A stretch of DNA of 64,000 bases from an uncultured Gellertiella sp. (lineage in GTDB: Bacteria; Pseudomonadota; Alphaproteobacteria; Rhizobiales; Rhizobiaceae). Where the stretch lies: the NCBI RefSeq assembly GCF_963457605.1, contig NZ_OY735139.1:2131001-2195000 (forward strand). Direction: 5' to 3'. Below the pieces are notes generated by a model, which was not told the DNA's origin, did no database searches, and was given only the letters and a program-made list of their open reading frames with translations. Position 1 is the stretch's first letter; every line of letters starts with the position of its first letter. Below, in pieces: positions 39,025 through 48,693 of the stretch. The position numbers were made by a program, and so were the translations under genes.

Positions 39025-40635
39025 ATGGAAGAAATCGGCTTGCGTAACCCGGCATACGGTATCGACCAAATCGGACTTCAGGATGCCGCGCGCGTCCATT
39101 ACAATCTTTCGGAAGCAGAATTGTATGAGGAGGCCATCCGCCGCGGCGAGGCCACGCTGACCGCCGACGGCGCGCTGCGGGCCTTGACCGGCCAGCATAC
39201 CGGCCGCTCCGCCAGGGACAAGTTCGTGGTGCGCGATGCCGTGACCGACAGCCAGATCTGGTGGGACAACAACAAGCCGATGTCGCCCGGTCATTTCGCC
39301 CTGCTGAAGGCCGACATGCTGGCCCATGCGCGCGGGCTCGATCTCTTCGTACAGGACCTCGTCGGCGGGGCCGATACCAGCAATGCGCTGCCGTCGCGGA
39401 TTATCACCGAACTGGCCTGGCACTCGCTGTTCATCCGCAACCTGCTGATCCGCCCGGATCGCGCCACGCTGCCAGGCTTCCAGCCGAAGCTGACCATCAT
39501 CGACCTGCCGAGTTTCCGTGCCGATCCCGCCCGCCACGGCTGCCGCAGCGAGACGGTGATTGCCTGCGACCTCGTCAATGGCCTGATTCTGATCGGTGGC
39601 ACCTCTTACGCCGGCGAGATGAAGAAGTCGGTCTTCACCGCCCTCAATTACCGCCTGCCCGAAAGAGGCGTCATGCCGATGCATTGCTCGGCGAATGTCG
39701 GTCCGGATGGCGATGCCGCCGTGTTCTTCGGCCTTTCCGGCACCGGCAAGACGACCCTGTCTGCCGATCCGAAGCGCACCCTGATCGGCGATGACGAGCA
39801 TGGCTGGGGCGAGGCGGGCATCTTCAATTTCGAAGGTGGCTGCTATGCCAAGACCATCCGGCTGTCCGCCGAAGCCGAGCCGGAAATCCATGCGACCACG
39901 AAGCGGTTCGGCACGGTGCTGGAAAATGTCGTGCTCGACGAAAACCGAAATCCGGATTTCAACGATGCATCGCTGACCGAAAACACCCGCTGCGCCTATC
40001 CCCTGCATTTCATTCCGAATGCCTCGCAAACCGGTCGCGCAGGCCACCCGAAGACCATCATCATGCTGACGGCGGATGCCTTTGGCGTCTTGCCGCCGAT
40101 TGCCCGGCTGACACCGGAACAGGCGATGTACCATTTCCTCTCCGGCTATACCGCCAAGGTTGCCGGCACCGAAAAGGGCGTCACGGAACCGGAAGCGACC
40201 TTCTCCACCTGCTTCGGCGCACCCTTCATGCCGCGCCATCCTGCCGAATACGGCAATCTGCTGCGTGATCTCATTGCGCGGCATGGCGTCGATTGCTGGC
40301 TGGTCAATACCGGCTGGACCGGCGGGGCCTATGGCACCGGCAGCCGGATGCCGATCCGCGCCACCCGCGCCTTGCTGACGGCAGCCCTGAACGGCCGGCT
40401 GAAATCGGCGAGCTTGCGCCGCGACAGCCATTTCGGCTTCCAGGTTCCGGTTGAAGTCGAAGGCGTTGACAGCCGCATTCTCGATCCGCGCTCCACCTGG
40501 GCGGATGGCGATGCCTATGATGCGCAGGCCGAAAAGCTGGTCGGCATGTTCATCGCCAATTTTGCCAAGTTCGAGGATCATGTCGATGGCACCGTGCGCG
40601 ATGCCGCACCCGGCCAGAAAGCCGCTGCCGAATAG
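39025..40635 (+). CDS. pckA: Phosphoenolpyruvate carboxykinase (ATP)
   Basis: First committed step of gluconeogenesis: oxaloacetate + ATP to PEP, CO2 and ADP. 536 residues; [15 protein letters not shown] near residue 53, the kinase-1a P-loop [15 protein letters not shown] near residue 235, GDDEHGW, and [10 protein letters not shown] with the substrate-site region. A GGAGGAAAG purine-rich stretch lies upstream of the ATG. Divergent from chvI; ends in a hairpin that overlaps a second parS-like site. Confidence 0.97.
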   Translation: MEEIGLRNPAYGIDQIGLQDAARVHYNLSEAELYEEAIRRGEATLTADGALRALTGQHTGRSARDKFVVRDAVTDSQIWWDNNKPMSPGHFALLKADMLAHARGLDLFVQDLVGGADTSNALPSRIITELAWHSLFIRNLLIRPDRATLPGFQPKLTIIDLPSFRADPARHGCRSETVIACDLVNGLILIGGTSYAGEMKKSVFTALNYRLPERGVMPMHCSANVGPDGDAAVFFGLSGTGKTTLSADPKRTLIGDDEHGWGEAGIFNFEGGCYAKTIRLSAEAEPEIHATTKRFGTVLENVVLDENRNPDFNDASLTENTRCAYPLHFIPNASQTGRAGHPKTIIMLTADAFGVLPPIARLTPEQAMYHFLSGYTAKVAGTEKGVTEPEATFSTCFGAPFMPRHPAEYGNLLRDLIARHGVDCWLVNTGWTGGAYGTGSRMPIRATRALLTAALNGRLKSASLRRDSHFGFQVPVEVEGVDSRILDPRSTWADGDAYDAQAEKLVGMFIANFAKFEDHVDGTVRDAAPGQKAAAE

Positions 40636-40660
40636 GCTTTACGGCAAGGGCCACAGCCAC

Positions 40661-40676
40661 TGATTCACGTGAAACC
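40661..40676. other. Second parS-like site, 14/16 match
   Basis: TGATTCACGTGAAACC differs from TGTTTCACGTGAAACA at positions 3 and 16, and shares its first 15 bases with the site at 226-241. It is intergenic, 25 bp after the pckA stop, and its right end forms part of the pckA terminator stem. ParB binding is inferred. Confidence 0.6.
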
Positions 40677-40701
40677 CGGCAGGGCAATCTGCCGGGTTTT
40701 T
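40672..40701 (+). terminator. Rho-independent terminator of pckA
   Basis: 11-bp perfect stem AAACCCGGCAG / CTGCCGGGTTT with loop GGCAAT, followed by TT. The left arm overlaps the parS-like site. Confidence 0.9.
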
Positions 40702-40805
40702 CCATGGGTTGCGCGCCGCGCCCCGGCAAGGCAGACGCTTCCCCGCTGAAAATCGTTCCGGTTTGCCCCGGAATGCGGTAATGGCTTGGCAAAAGGACGA
40801 CACCC

Positions 40806-41240
40806 ATGGCCAGCGATCCGCTGCAGATCAATTCGAGAATCACGATTGCCGGTTGGGAACTGACCGAGCAATTCGTGCTGGCCGGTGGTCCGGGCGGGCA
40901 GAATGTCAACAAGGTCTCGACCGCCGTCCAGCTGTTCTTTGATATCAGGAATTCACCGTCGCTGAACGACCGGGTCAAGGAAAATGCACTGAAGCTGTCC
41001 GGACGCCGCGCCTCCAAGGAGGGCGTGCTGATGATCGAGGCCAACCGCTTTCGCAGCCAGGAGCGCAACCGCGAGGACGCCCGCGACCGGCTGAAGGAAC
41101 TGCTGCTCGAAGCTGCCGCCCCCCCGCCGCCGCCGCGCCGCAAGACCAAACCCTCCAAGGGGTCCATCGAACGCCGGCTCAAGGAAAAATCGGGCCGTGC
41201 CGATGTCAAGAAGATGCGCGGCAAGCCGGGTCAGGACTGA
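40806..41240 (+). CDS. arfB: Alternative ribosome-rescue factor ArfB
   Basis: 144-residue peptidyl-tRNA hydrolase that releases stalled ribosomes. The catalytic GGQ lies in LAGGPGGQNVNKVSTAVQL (residues about 26-44); the C-terminal tail is basic (RRKTKPSKGSIERRLKEKSGRADVKKMRG), which threads into the empty mRNA channel. A proline run (APPPPPRRK) joins the two parts. Same orientation as alkB, 31 bp upstream of it. Confidence 0.95.
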   Translation: MASDPLQINSRITIAGWELTEQFVLAGGPGGQNVNKVSTAVQLFFDIRNSPSLNDRVKENALKLSGRRASKEGVLMIEANRFRSQERNREDARDRLKELLLEAAAPPPPPRRKTKPSKGSIERRLKEKSGRADVKKMRGKPGQD

Positions 41241-41271
41241 TGCCGGGAAGGGTGCCAGAAAGGATCTGTCG

Positions 41272-41889
41272 ATGCTGACATTGCCTGAAGGTCTCCGCCA
41301 CCTTCCGCATTTTCTCGATGCGAAGGCCCAGCAGGCGCTGGTCGCCGACATCCGGGATATCGTTCGCCAAGCCCAGCTCTACGTGCCTGCGATGCCCCGG
41401 ACCGGCAAGCCGATGTCAGTGCGGATGACCAATTGCGGATCGCTCGGCTGGGTGACGGACAAGGAGCGGGGCTACCGCTATCAGGCTTTCCATCCCGCAA
41501 CGGGCGCACCCTGGCCTGCAATTCCGGTCGCGCTGTTGACACTCTGGCGGGAGATCACCGGCCTTAACCATGAGCCGCAGGCCTGCCTCGTCAACTTTTA
41601 TGATGATGCGGCGAAAATGGGCCTGCACCAGGATCGCGACGAACAGGATCTTTGCGCCCCCGTCCTCTCGGTCTCGCTGGGCAACAGCTGCCTGTTCCGG
41701 TTCGGAGGCCTCGACCGCAAGGATGCGACCCGCTCGATCCGGCTCGACAGCGGCGATATCGTCGTGCTTGGCGGGCCATCGCGGCTGATATTTCACGGCG
41801 TTGACCGTATTTACCCCGGCACGTCACCGCTTCTTAACAACGGTGGCCGTATCAATCTGACGCTGCGGCGGGTCACAAAAGCGGGGTGA
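41272..41889 (+). CDS. alkB: AlkB family alpha-ketoglutarate-dependent DNA/RNA dealkylase
   Basis: 205-residue 2OG-Fe(II) dioxygenase that oxidatively removes alkyl groups from bases. Iron ligands are visible as HQDRDE near residue 123 and the distal histidine in IFHGVDRI near residue 180; the 2OG-binding arginine is in RINLTLRRV. NFYDDAAKMGLHQD and SVSLGNSCLFRFGG are family motifs. ATG at 41272 is supported by AAGGA upstream. The next gene's GTG starts directly after the stop. Confidence 0.93.
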   Translation: MLTLPEGLRHLPHFLDAKAQQALVADIRDIVRQAQLYVPAMPRTGKPMSVRMTNCGSLGWVTDKERGYRYQAFHPATGAPWPAIPVALLTLWREITGLNHEPQACLVNFYDDAAKMGLHQDRDEQDLCAPVLSVSLGNSCLFRFGGLDRKDATRSIRLDSGDIVVLGGPSRLIFHGVDRIYPGTSPLLNNGGRINLTLRRVTKAG

Positions 41890-43080
41890 GTGGTGGAGAA
41901 CGGACAAGGCAGGCTCACCGGGATCGTGGCCGCAGCGGTGGTGGCCTTTGGGCTGATCCTGTCGGCCTATATCCTGCGCTCGCTCTGGACGCTGGATGTC
42001 AATGGTCTCTCGCACCTGAACCGGAAGCTGCCGATCTGGGATTTCAGCAATCTCTGGGCCGGAGGCCTCTTTGCCCGGCAGGGCAGGGTGCATCTGCTGT
42101 TTGAGGTTGATGCCTATCGCGCCGCCCTTCGCCAGCTGTTCACGCCGCTTCTCACCGATCAGGAATGGAGCTATCCGCCCTCGATGCTGCTGTTGGCGGT
42201 GCCGCTCGGGCTCTTGCCGGTCGTGCCTGCCTATCTTGTCTGGACCTTCGGCAACATCGGCCTCCTGCATCTGGCCATCCGCCCACTGAAACTGCCGCTG
42301 CTCGCGCATCTGGCGGTGCTTGTCTCCCCCTCGGTGGTGATGAATGCGGTGGTGGGGCAAAACGGGGCCTTTACCGCAAGCCTGCTGATCGCGGGCCTGG
42401 CGCTGGCCCCCCGCAGGCCTGTTGTCGCGGGGCTGCTGTTCGGCCTCCTGACGATGAAGCCGCATCTCGGTCTCCTCGTCCCCTTCTGCCTTCTGGCGAG
42501 CTGGAACCTCCGGGCCATCCTGTCGGCGGCGGTGACAACCATCCTGCTCGCCGGCATCACCACCCTGTTCTTTGGTTTTGATAGCTGGCTGTTGTTTCGC
42601 TCGGTCACCGCGCCGCTGATGACTGCAATTCTTGAAGCTCCCTATCCGCAGCCCTATCACACGCTGGCTTTCACGGTCTTTGCCGCGGCCAGATCCTTCG
42701 GCCTCGGACTGACGGGGAGCTATGCGGTGCAGCTTTTGTTTTCCGCCCTTGCCGTCGGCATGACGGTCTGGCTCTGGCTGCCGGGCACAAGGATCGGGCA
42801 TGGTCGCCGGGTGGTGCTGACGGGGCTGCTGGCGCTTGTCGTCACGCCCTATGGCTATGTCTATGACAGCGTGCCGCTGAGCATTGCGGTTGCTTTCCTG
42901 TTTGCCACCGAAAGGCGCTTGCCGCTGGTCGCCCACGGGATTGCCTGGCTCTATCCGTTGTTCGTGCCGGTGGTGACGCTTCTGGGATTCGGGGCCAGCA
43001 TCGGTGTCGTCCTGATCTACCTTGCCCTCAATCTGCTGCTGGTCTGGCGCGATCAGCGCATTCAGGCCATACCGGCCTGA
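41890..43080 (+). CDS. GT87-family (DUF2029) polytopic glycosyltransferase
   Basis: 396-residue membrane protein with about ten hydrophobic segments, beginning GRLTGIVAAAVVAFGLILSAYI. The loop IWDFSNLWAGGLFARQGRVHLLFE carries the acidic motif typical of GT87/GT-C polyprenyl-phosphate-mannose-dependent mannosyltransferases, and VVMNAVVGQNGAFTASLL is characteristic of the family. Start is GTG (41890, or GTG at 41893), directly on the alkB stop. Acceptor is unknown. The stop abuts that of convergent coaA with no spacer and no terminator in between. Confidence 0.82.
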   Translation: MVENGQGRLTGIVAAAVVAFGLILSAYILRSLWTLDVNGLSHLNRKLPIWDFSNLWAGGLFARQGRVHLLFEVDAYRAALRQLFTPLLTDQEWSYPPSMLLLAVPLGLLPVVPAYLVWTFGNIGLLHLAIRPLKLPLLAHLAVLVSPSVVMNAVVGQNGAFTASLLIAGLALAPRRPVVAGLLFGLLTMKPHLGLLVPFCLLASWNLRAILSAAVTTILLAGITTLFFGFDSWLLFRSVTAPLMTAILEAPYPQPYHTLAFTVFAAARSFGLGLTGSYAVQLLFSALAVGMTVWLWLPGTRIGHGRRVVLTGLLALVVTPYGYVYDSVPLSIAVAFLFATERRLPLVAHGIAWLYPLFVPVVTLLGFGASIGVVLIYLALNLLLVWRDQRIQAIPA

Positions 43081-44118
43081 TCAAAGTTTTCGGAGCGCCA
43101 CCTTCTCGATGAAATGGTTGTTGCCCTTCTGCAGGATCAGATCGGCGCGCGGGCGGGTCGGCAGGATGTTCTGGCGGAGGTTCTTGAGGTTGATATTGGC
43201 CCAGAGACTTTCGGCAATATCGAGCGCATCTTCGACGCTGACCTGCGCATAGCGGTTGAAATAGGAATTCGGATCGCGAAACGCCGTCTGCCGCAGCCGC
43301 ATGAACCGGTCGACATACCATTTGTGGATCAGCTTTTCGTCGGCATCGATATAGATCGAGAAGTCGAAGAAATCAGACACCATCGGTATGACCTTGCCGT
43401 CCTCGGGCAGATCGCGCGACTGGAGCACGTTGATGCCCTCGAAGATCAGGATATCGGGCCGGTCGACGATCCGGTATTCGTCCGGGATCACGTCATAGGT
43501 CAGGTGCGAATAGGTGGGCGCGGTGACATTCGGCCGCCCTGCCTTGATCTCCGACAGGAAGCGCAGCAGCGCGCCGATATCGTAGCTCTCCGGGAAACCC
43601 TTGCGCTGCATCAGGTTTTCCCGTTGCAGCACGGCGTTCGGATAGAGAAAGCCGTCTGTCGTCACCAGGTCGACCTTCGGACTCGACGGCCAGCGGGCCA
43701 GCAGTTCCTTCAGGATACGCGCCGTGGTCGATTTGCCGACCGCCACAGATCCGGCAATGCCGATGACGAAGGGGGTCTTCGAGCTTTCCGACAGGCTCAG
43801 GAACTGGTCGCGCTGCTTGAACAGCATCTGCGAGGATTCGACATGAGAGGACAGCAGGCGCGACAGTGACAGATAGATCCGCCGCACTTCCTGGAGATCG
43901 ATGGGATCATCGAGCGAGCGCAGCCGCTTGACCTCGTCGGCAGACAGCGTCAAAGGCGTGTCGGCCCTGAAATGCGCCCATTCCTCGGAGGTAAACACAT
44001 GATAGGGCGAGTAGATATCCGGCTGGAACGGGCCGAGCGCCTCTTTCGACAAGGTGCTGTCGCCATCCGCATGCGCGGGGGAAAGCATCGGCTGGGCGGT
44101 CTGGCTGTCCTCTGTCAT
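43081..44118 (-). CDS. coaA: Pantothenate kinase, type I
   Basis: First and regulated step of CoA synthesis. 345 residues; P-loop [18 protein letters not shown] near residue 120, [27 protein letters not shown], and C-terminal [22 protein letters not shown]. The N-terminal 30 residues ([19 protein letters not shown]) are longer than in many homologues, so the true start may be internal. Start overlaps the hisE stop by one base (TGATG), placing it at the end of the his operon. Confidence 0.95.
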   Translation of the reverse strand: MTEDSQTAQPMLSPAHADGDSTLSKEALGPFQPDIYSPYHVFTSEEWAHFRADTPLTLSADEVKRLRSLDDPIDLQEVRRIYLSLSRLLSSHVESSQMLFKQRDQFLSLSESSKTPFVIGIAGSVAVGKSTTARILKELLARWPSSPKVDLVTTDGFLYPNAVLQRENLMQRKGFPESYDIGALLRFLSEIKAGRPNVTAPTYSHLTYDVIPDEYRIVDRPDILIFEGINVLQSRDLPEDGKVIPMVSDFFDFSIYIDADEKLIHKWYVDRFMRLRQTAFRDPNSYFNRYAQVSVEDALDIAESLWANINLKNLRQNILPTRPRADLILQKGNNHFIEKVALRKL

Positions 44119-44441
44119 CAGGGCTCTTTCCGCGCGGCCTTTTCGGCAAGGCCGGTCTGGCCGGTGCGGCGCTCCAGCTCCGCCATGACCTCGGCAAGGG
44201 GAATATCGGCAATCTTCAGCACCACCAGAAGATGGAACAGCAGATCGGCGGATTCATAGACGAGATTCTGCCGGTCGCCGGTGACGGCCGCCATCACCGC
44301 CTCGATTGCCTCCTCGCCAAGCTTCTTGGCGGCCTTTGCCTGGCCTGCGGCAACCAGCCTGGCCGTCCACGACTCCTCCGGCGAGGCGGCAGCCCGGCGG
44401 GCGACAATTTCTTCGAGGCTTGCAAGGGTAAATTCGTGCAC
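44118..44441 (-). CDS. hisE: Phosphoribosyl-ATP pyrophosphatase
   Basis: Second step of histidine synthesis. 107 residues with [36 protein letters not shown], the all-alpha NTP pyrophosphohydrolase signature with its acidic metal ligands. Start is GTG at 44441 ([11 protein letters not shown]). Lies 12 bp after hisF. Confidence 0.95.
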   Translation of the reverse strand: MHEFTLASLEEIVARRAAASPEESWTARLVAAGQAKAAKKLGEEAIEAVMAAVTGDRQNLVYESADLLFHLLVVLKIADIPLAEVMAELERRTGQTGLAEKAARKEP

Positions 44442-44453
44442 CCGCCGTCCCCC

Positions 44454-45230
44454 TCAGTCGAGCCGCATGGCAATGCCATGTCCGGCCATATAATGCTTCG
44501 CCTGGCTGATCGTATAGGTGCCGAAATGAAAGATCGAGGCGGCGAGAACCGCATTGGCATGGGCATCGCGGATGCCTGCGACGAGATCGTCGAGCGAGCC
44601 GACGCCGCCGGAGGCGATGACCGGCACGCGCACCTGATCGGCAATCGCCCGGGTCAGGCCGATATCGTAGCCACTCTTTGTGCCGTCGCGATCCATCGAG
44701 GTCACCAGCAATTCACCGGCACCCCGTTCCGCCATGTCGATGGCGAAGGCGACGGCGTCGATGCCGGTCGCCTTGCGACCGCCATGGGTAAAGATCTCCC
44801 AACGCGGCGTCTCGTCCCCGGCGGAGACACGCTTGGCATCGATCGAGACGACGATGCACTGGTTGCCGAACTTGTCGGCGGCTTCGGTAACGAAGTCGGG
44901 ATTGCTGACTGCTGCGGAATTGATCGAAACCTTGTCGGCCCCGCAGAGCAGCAGCTTGCGGATGTCGGCGACGGCACGCACCCCGCCGCCAACCGTCAGC
45001 GGCATGAAGCAATGATCGGCCGTGCGGGCGACGACATCGAAAATCGTGTCGCGATTGTCGGAGGAGGCGGTAATGTCGAGAAAGCAGAGCTCGTCGGCCC
45101 CGGCGGCATCATAGGCCTTGGCGGCTTCGACCGGATCACCGGCATCGATCAGGTCGACGAAATTGACGCCCTTGACCACCCGGCCATCCTTGACGTCGAG
45201 GCAGGGAATGACGCGTGCCTTCAGGGTCAT
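44454..45230 (-). CDS. hisF: Imidazole glycerol phosphate synthase, cyclase subunit
   Basis: 258-residue TIM barrel that joins with HisH to make IGP and AICAR. Catalytic aspartates appear in [16 protein letters not shown] (Asp near 11) and [22 protein letters not shown] region (Asp near 130). [12 protein letters not shown] supplies the phosphate loop. ATG overlaps the hisA stop by 4 bp. Confidence 0.97.
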   Translation of the reverse strand: MTLKARVIPCLDVKDGRVVKGVNFVDLIDAGDPVEAAKAYDAAGADELCFLDITASSDNRDTIFDVVARTADHCFMPLTVGGGVRAVADIRKLLLCGADKVSINSAAVSNPDFVTEAADKFGNQCIVVSIDAKRVSAGDETPRWEIFTHGGRKATGIDAVAFAIDMAERGAGELLVTSMDRDGTKSGYDIGLTRAIADQVRVPVIASGGVGSLDDLVAGIRDAHANAVLAASIFHFGTYTISQAKHYMAGHGIAMRLD

Positions 45231-45970
45231 GTGCGTTCCTTGGATCGAGAGCGGATAAGGTCGAGGGCTTCCCTGGGGTCGATGCGGCCATCATAGAGCG
45301 CCCGGCCGGAGATCGCACCCGCTAATTTAGTCGCATCCGGCGCCAGCATCCGGCGAATGTCGTCCAGCGACGCAAGGCCCCCGGACGCGATTACCGGAAT
45401 CGACACGGCATCGGCCAGTTCCAGCGTCGAGGCCCAGTTTATCCCGGCCAGAATGCCGTCGCGGTCGATGTCGGTATAGACGATGGCGGCAACACCGGCT
45501 CCCTCGAATTTCCTGGCAAGCTCGATCACGCCGAGTTCCGAGGCCTCGGCCCAGCCTTCGACCGCCACCTTGCCGCCCTTGGCGTCGATACCGACGGCGA
45601 CCTTGCCGGGAAACAGGCGGCATGCCTCGATCACCAGAGCCGGATCGCGCACCGCGACCGTGCCGAGGATCACCCGGGCAAGGCCGCGCGACAGCCAGTT
45701 TTCGATATGGGCGAGGGTGCGAATGCCGCCGCCGAGTTGCACCGGATTGGTGGTGGCGGCAAGGATCGCATCGACCGCCGCCCCGTTGACGCTTTCCCCG
45801 GCAAAGGCACCGTTGAGATCAACCACATGCAGCCATTCAAAGCCCTGGTCCTGAAAGCTGCGCGCCTGCGCGGCAGGATCGGGATTGTAGACGGTCGCCT
45901 CTGCCATGTCGCCGAGCTTCAGGCGGACACAGGCACCGTCCTTGAGGTCGATGGCGGGAAACAGGATCAT
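45227..45970 (-). CDS. hisA: ProFAR isomerase (HisA)
   Basis: 1-(5-phosphoribosyl)-5-[(5-phosphoribosylamino)methylideneamino]imidazole-4-carboxamide isomerase. 247-residue barrel starting [17 protein letters not shown], with catalytic Asp near 8 and [12 protein letters not shown] near residue 128. The frame extends upstream, but ATG 45970 matches homologues. Separated from hisH by 46 bp. Confidence 0.97.
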   Translation of the reverse strand: MILFPAIDLKDGACVRLKLGDMAEATVYNPDPAAQARSFQDQGFEWLHVVDLNGAFAGESVNGAAVDAILAATTNPVQLGGGIRTLAHIENWLSRGLARVILGTVAVRDPALVIEACRLFPGKVAVGIDAKGGKVAVEGWAEASELGVIELARKFEGAGVAAIVYTDIDRDGILAGINWASTLELADAVSIPVIASGGLASLDDIRRMLAPDATKLAGAISGRALYDGRIDPREALDLIRSRSKERT

Positions 45971-46016
45971 CGTTGCAGGTCCATTCATGTGAAATGCGGG
46001 CAAAGCGCCAAGGCCC

Positions 46017-46667
46017 TCAGGGCTTCCAGCGCAGGAAATTGGCAATCAGGGCAAGGCCGAGCGACTGGCTCTTCTCCGGGTGGAACTGGGCTCCGACCCG
46101 GTTGTCGCGGGCGACGAAGGCGGTGACCGGACCACCGTAATCCGTGGTCGCCACCACATCTTCGGGAGCCTCGGCCTCAAGATGGTAGGAATGGACGAAA
46201 TAGGCATGCAAGCCGTCCTGTCCGGTCCTGATCCCGTCGAACAGCGGATGGGGGCGCGCCAGAGTCAGCGTGTTCCAGCCGATCTGCGGGATCTTCAGCG
46301 CGGGATCGCCGGGCACCATTTCGATGACATCGCCCCTGATCCAGCCGAGCCCTTCGGTGACGGTCTTTTCAAGCCCGCGCGACGACATCAGCTGCATGCC
46401 GACGCAGATGCCGAGAAACGGCCGCGCCTTTTCCTCGACCGCGGCGCGCAGCGCCTGTTCCATGCCGGAAACGGCGGCAAGGCCGGACCTGCAATCCGCA
46501 TAGGCACCCACACCCGGAAGCACGATGCGATCCGCAGCGGCAACGACCTCGGGCCTGTCCGTCAGGATAATCTCGGCATCGATAGAGCTGTCACGGGCGG
46601 CTCGCTCGAAGGCCTTGACCGCCGAACGCAGATTGCCGGATCCGTAATCGATGATTGCCACGCGCAT
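46017..46667 (-). CDS. hisH: Imidazole glycerol phosphate synthase, glutaminase subunit
   Basis: 216-residue class I glutamine amidotransferase supplying ammonia to HisF. Nucleophile in [11 protein letters not shown] (Cys near 86), histidine/glutamate in [10 protein letters not shown] near residue 195, and N terminus [16 protein letters not shown]. Starts two bases after the stop of the DUF2628 gene. Confidence 0.97.
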   Translation of the reverse strand: MRVAIIDYGSGNLRSAVKAFERAARDSSIDAEIILTDRPEVVAAADRIVLPGVGAYADCRSGLAAVSGMEQALRAAVEEKARPFLGICVGMQLMSSRGLEKTVTEGLGWIRGDVIEMVPGDPALKIPQIGWNTLTLARPHPLFDGIRTGQDGLHAYFVHSYHLEAEAPEDVVATTDYGGPVTAFVARDNRVGAQFHPEKSQSLGLALIANFLRWKP

Positions 46668-46669
46668 TG

Positions 46670-47149
46670 TCAGCGTCCCTTGCCGTAGTCGAACAGGCCG
46701 AGTGCCGGGCCCTGATGCCGCATGCCGCCCCAGGGGCCTGCCTTCGCCACGACGGGAAGAGGCGGGTCCGATGAAGGAGCGGTGCCAGACAGCCCGGAAA
46801 AATAGATCTCTTCCGCTTCCGCAAGGCTGCCAGCGGGAATGATCGCCCCGGTCTGCCACCCCTTGCCACTCAGGAAGCGATAGCGGATCTGGCCACTCTC
46901 GAGCGCGATCAGCAGCGACAGCGCAAACAGCACCAGCGCCGCTCCCGTATCATGGCCGGTCTGCGCTGCGTAATATCCGATGACGGCCTCAATGGCGAAG
47001 AGCAGGGCGGCAGGGAGCCAGAGCCGGTGGGCGAGCATCCACAGCAGCGGAAAGACGAGCGCAAAGATCGAAAACCCGTCCCGCACGAAGCGGGCGGCAT
47101 CGGTCGGGCCACGCGTTCCCTGCGGCGTCAGAACCAGATAGCTTGCCAT
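46670..47149 (-). CDS. DUF2628 small membrane protein inside the his operon
   Basis: 159-residue protein with hydrophobic segments at about residues 28-55 ([34 protein letters not shown]) and 68-85 ([17 protein letters not shown]), and a soluble C-terminal half with [23 protein letters not shown]. It starts [22 protein letters not shown]. Function is unknown. It sits between hisB and hisH, two bases from hisH, so its position in the operon is probably conserved for expression reasons or an unknown link to histidine synthesis. Confidence 0.85.
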   Translation of the reverse strand: MASYLVLTPQGTRGPTDAARFVRDGFSIFALVFPLLWMLAHRLWLPAALLFAIEAVIGYYAAQTGHDTGAALVLFALSLLIALESGQIRYRFLSGKGWQTGAIIPAGSLAEAEEIYFSGLSGTAPSSDPPLPVVAKAGPWGGMRHQGPALGLFDYGKGR

Positions 47150-47201
47150 GCATTCGCTCCCGATTGGCTTTCCGGTGCCTGTGGTACCGGCAAGGTCTGC
47201 G

Positions 47202-47810
47202 CTAAACCAGCGTCCCCTTGGTCGAGGGAACCCGGCCGGCCTGGCGCGGGTCGATTTCGGTTGCCGTGCGCAGCACGCGCGCCACGGCCTTGAAGCAGGT
47301 TTCGGCGATATGGTGGTTGTTGGCACCATAGTGGTTCATCACATGCAGCGTGATGCCGGCATGCTGGGACAGGGCCTGGAAGAATTCGCGCACCAGTTCC
47401 GTGTCGAAAGTGCCGATTTTCGGCGCGCTGAACTTGACGTTCCAGACGAGGAAGGGCCGGCCCGAGAGGTCGATGCCTGCCTTGGTCATGGTTTCGTCCA
47501 TCACCAGATCAAGCGAGGCATAGCGGGTGATGCCCTTGCGGTCGCCGAGCGCCTTCGACAGGGCCTGTCCGATGGCAATGCCGGTATCTTCGACCGTGTG
47601 GTGGTCATCGACATGCAGGTCGCCGCTGGCGGAAATGTCCATGTCGATCAGTGAATGGCGGCAGAGCTGGTCCAGCATGTGATCGAAGAAACCGATGCCG
47701 GTTTCGATCTTGCCGCGACCGGTGCCGTCGATATTGACCGCTACCGAGATCGAGGTCTCGTTGGTGCTGCGGGAAACCTGGGCCCTGCGGCCCGCATCCG
47801 TCTCTGCCAT
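47202..47810 (-). CDS. hisB: Imidazoleglycerol-phosphate dehydratase
   Basis: 202-residue monofunctional HisB (no phosphatase domain, unlike E. coli). Metal-binding motifs [25 protein letters not shown] near residue 75 and [12 protein letters not shown] near residue 172. First gene of the hisB-DUF2628-hisH-hisA-hisF-hisE-coaA series; divergent from hslV with a 274-bp gap that carries a large inverted repeat. Confidence 0.96.
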   Translation of the reverse strand: MAETDAGRRAQVSRSTNETSISVAVNIDGTGRGKIETGIGFFDHMLDQLCRHSLIDMDISASGDLHVDDHHTVEDTGIAIGQALSKALGDRKGITRYASLDLVMDETMTKAGIDLSGRPFLVWNVKFSAPKIGTFDTELVREFFQALSQHAGITLHVMNHYGANNHHIAETCFKAVARVLRTATEIDPRQAGRVPSTKGTLV

Positions 47811-47843
47811 TGCCAAACTTCCTGTCCATATGCAGGGAAATAC

Positions 47844-47915
47844 CCGGTGGAGTGATTGCGGCAGTCGCCTTCGCAAGGCGGAGCCCGAGAGCCAATGCCG
47901 CAATCAGTCCACCGG
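47844..47915. repeat. Inverted repeat with 20-bp arms between hisB and hslV
   Basis: The arm 47844-47863 (CCGGTGGAGTGATTGCGGCA) pairs with 47896-47915 at 19 of 20 positions. The 32-base middle holds a second hairpin, CGCCTT-cgc-AAGGCG. It begins 34 bp ahead of the hisB start on the minus strand. It could be an RNA structure in the hisB leader or a small palindromic repeat element; there is no T-run on either side. Nothing else is evident in the 47811-48084 gap. Confidence 0.7.
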
Positions 47916-48084
47916 GGCTCCATAACAGGCAAGAACCGAAATATCCAGAAGTCCGCGCTTCTATTTCGACGGGGGCTGCCCTTGACCAGGTGATTTGCAA
48001 TCGTCGCCGGCGTGCTTACATAGATTGACAGAGACGGGCCTGGCCTCGAAATGCCGGGGCCCGCGGATATCATTAAGGTGAGCG

Positions 48085-48648
48085 ATGAGTGAACATAATC
48101 CCTATGGAACAATGCATGCGACGACGATCATCACGGTGCGCAAGGACGGCCAGATCGTGATTGCAGGCGATGGCCAGGTGAGCCTTGGCCAGACCGTGAT
48201 GAAGGGCAATGCCCGCAAGGTGCGCCGCATCGGCAAGGGCGGCGAGGTGATTGCCGGATTTGCCGGGGCGACCGCCGATGCCTTTACCCTTCTGGAGCGG
48301 CTGGAAAAGAAGCTCGACCAGTATCCCGGCCAGCTGATGCGCGCCGCCGTCGAGCTTGCCAAGGACTGGCGCACCGACAAGTATCTGCGCAATCTCGAAG
48401 CGATGATGCTGGTGGCCGACAGGACGGTGACGCTGGCGATCACCGGCAATGGCGATGTGCTCGAACCCGAACATGGCACCATGGCCATCGGGTCGGGCGG
48501 CCATTACGCCTTCGCCGCCGCCCGCGCGCTGATGGACAGTGACAAGTCGGCAGAAGAGATCGCGCGGCGCGCCATGCAGATCGCCGCCGATATCTGCGTC
48601 TATACCAATCATAACGTGGTCGTCGAAACCCTCGACGCCGCATCCTGA
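48085..48648 (+). CDS. hslV: ATP-dependent protease HslV (ClpQ) peptidase subunit
   Basis: 187-residue threonine peptidase of the HslUV heat-shock protease. The N terminus is [12 protein letters not shown] followed by TTIITVRK; alignment with E. coli (mature TTIVSVRR) puts the catalytic threonine at residue 13, so a 12-residue propeptide must be removed. [21 protein letters not shown] and [16 protein letters not shown] are conserved. AAGGTG precedes the start. hslU follows 45 bp downstream. Confidence 0.96.
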   Translation: MSEHNPYGTMHATTIITVRKDGQIVIAGDGQVSLGQTVMKGNARKVRRIGKGGEVIAGFAGATADAFTLLERLEKKLDQYPGQLMRAAVELAKDWRTDKYLRNLEAMMLVADRTVTLAITGNGDVLEPEHGTMAIGSGGHYAFAAARALMDSDKSAEEIARRAMQIAADICVYTNHNVVVETLDAAS

Positions 48649-48693
48649 CATCATATTGCAGTCCGGGCGTTCCGCCGGACAGGGTAGAATGAC

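Noticed and set aside
45985-46000. Third parS-like site near hisA (ATTCATGTGAAAT)
   Set aside because: Only 10 of 16 positions match, with the central CACGTG lost.
47811-48084. Classical his attenuator ahead of hisB
   Set aside because: No short leader peptide with consecutive His codons and no terminator T-run accompany the inverted repeat.
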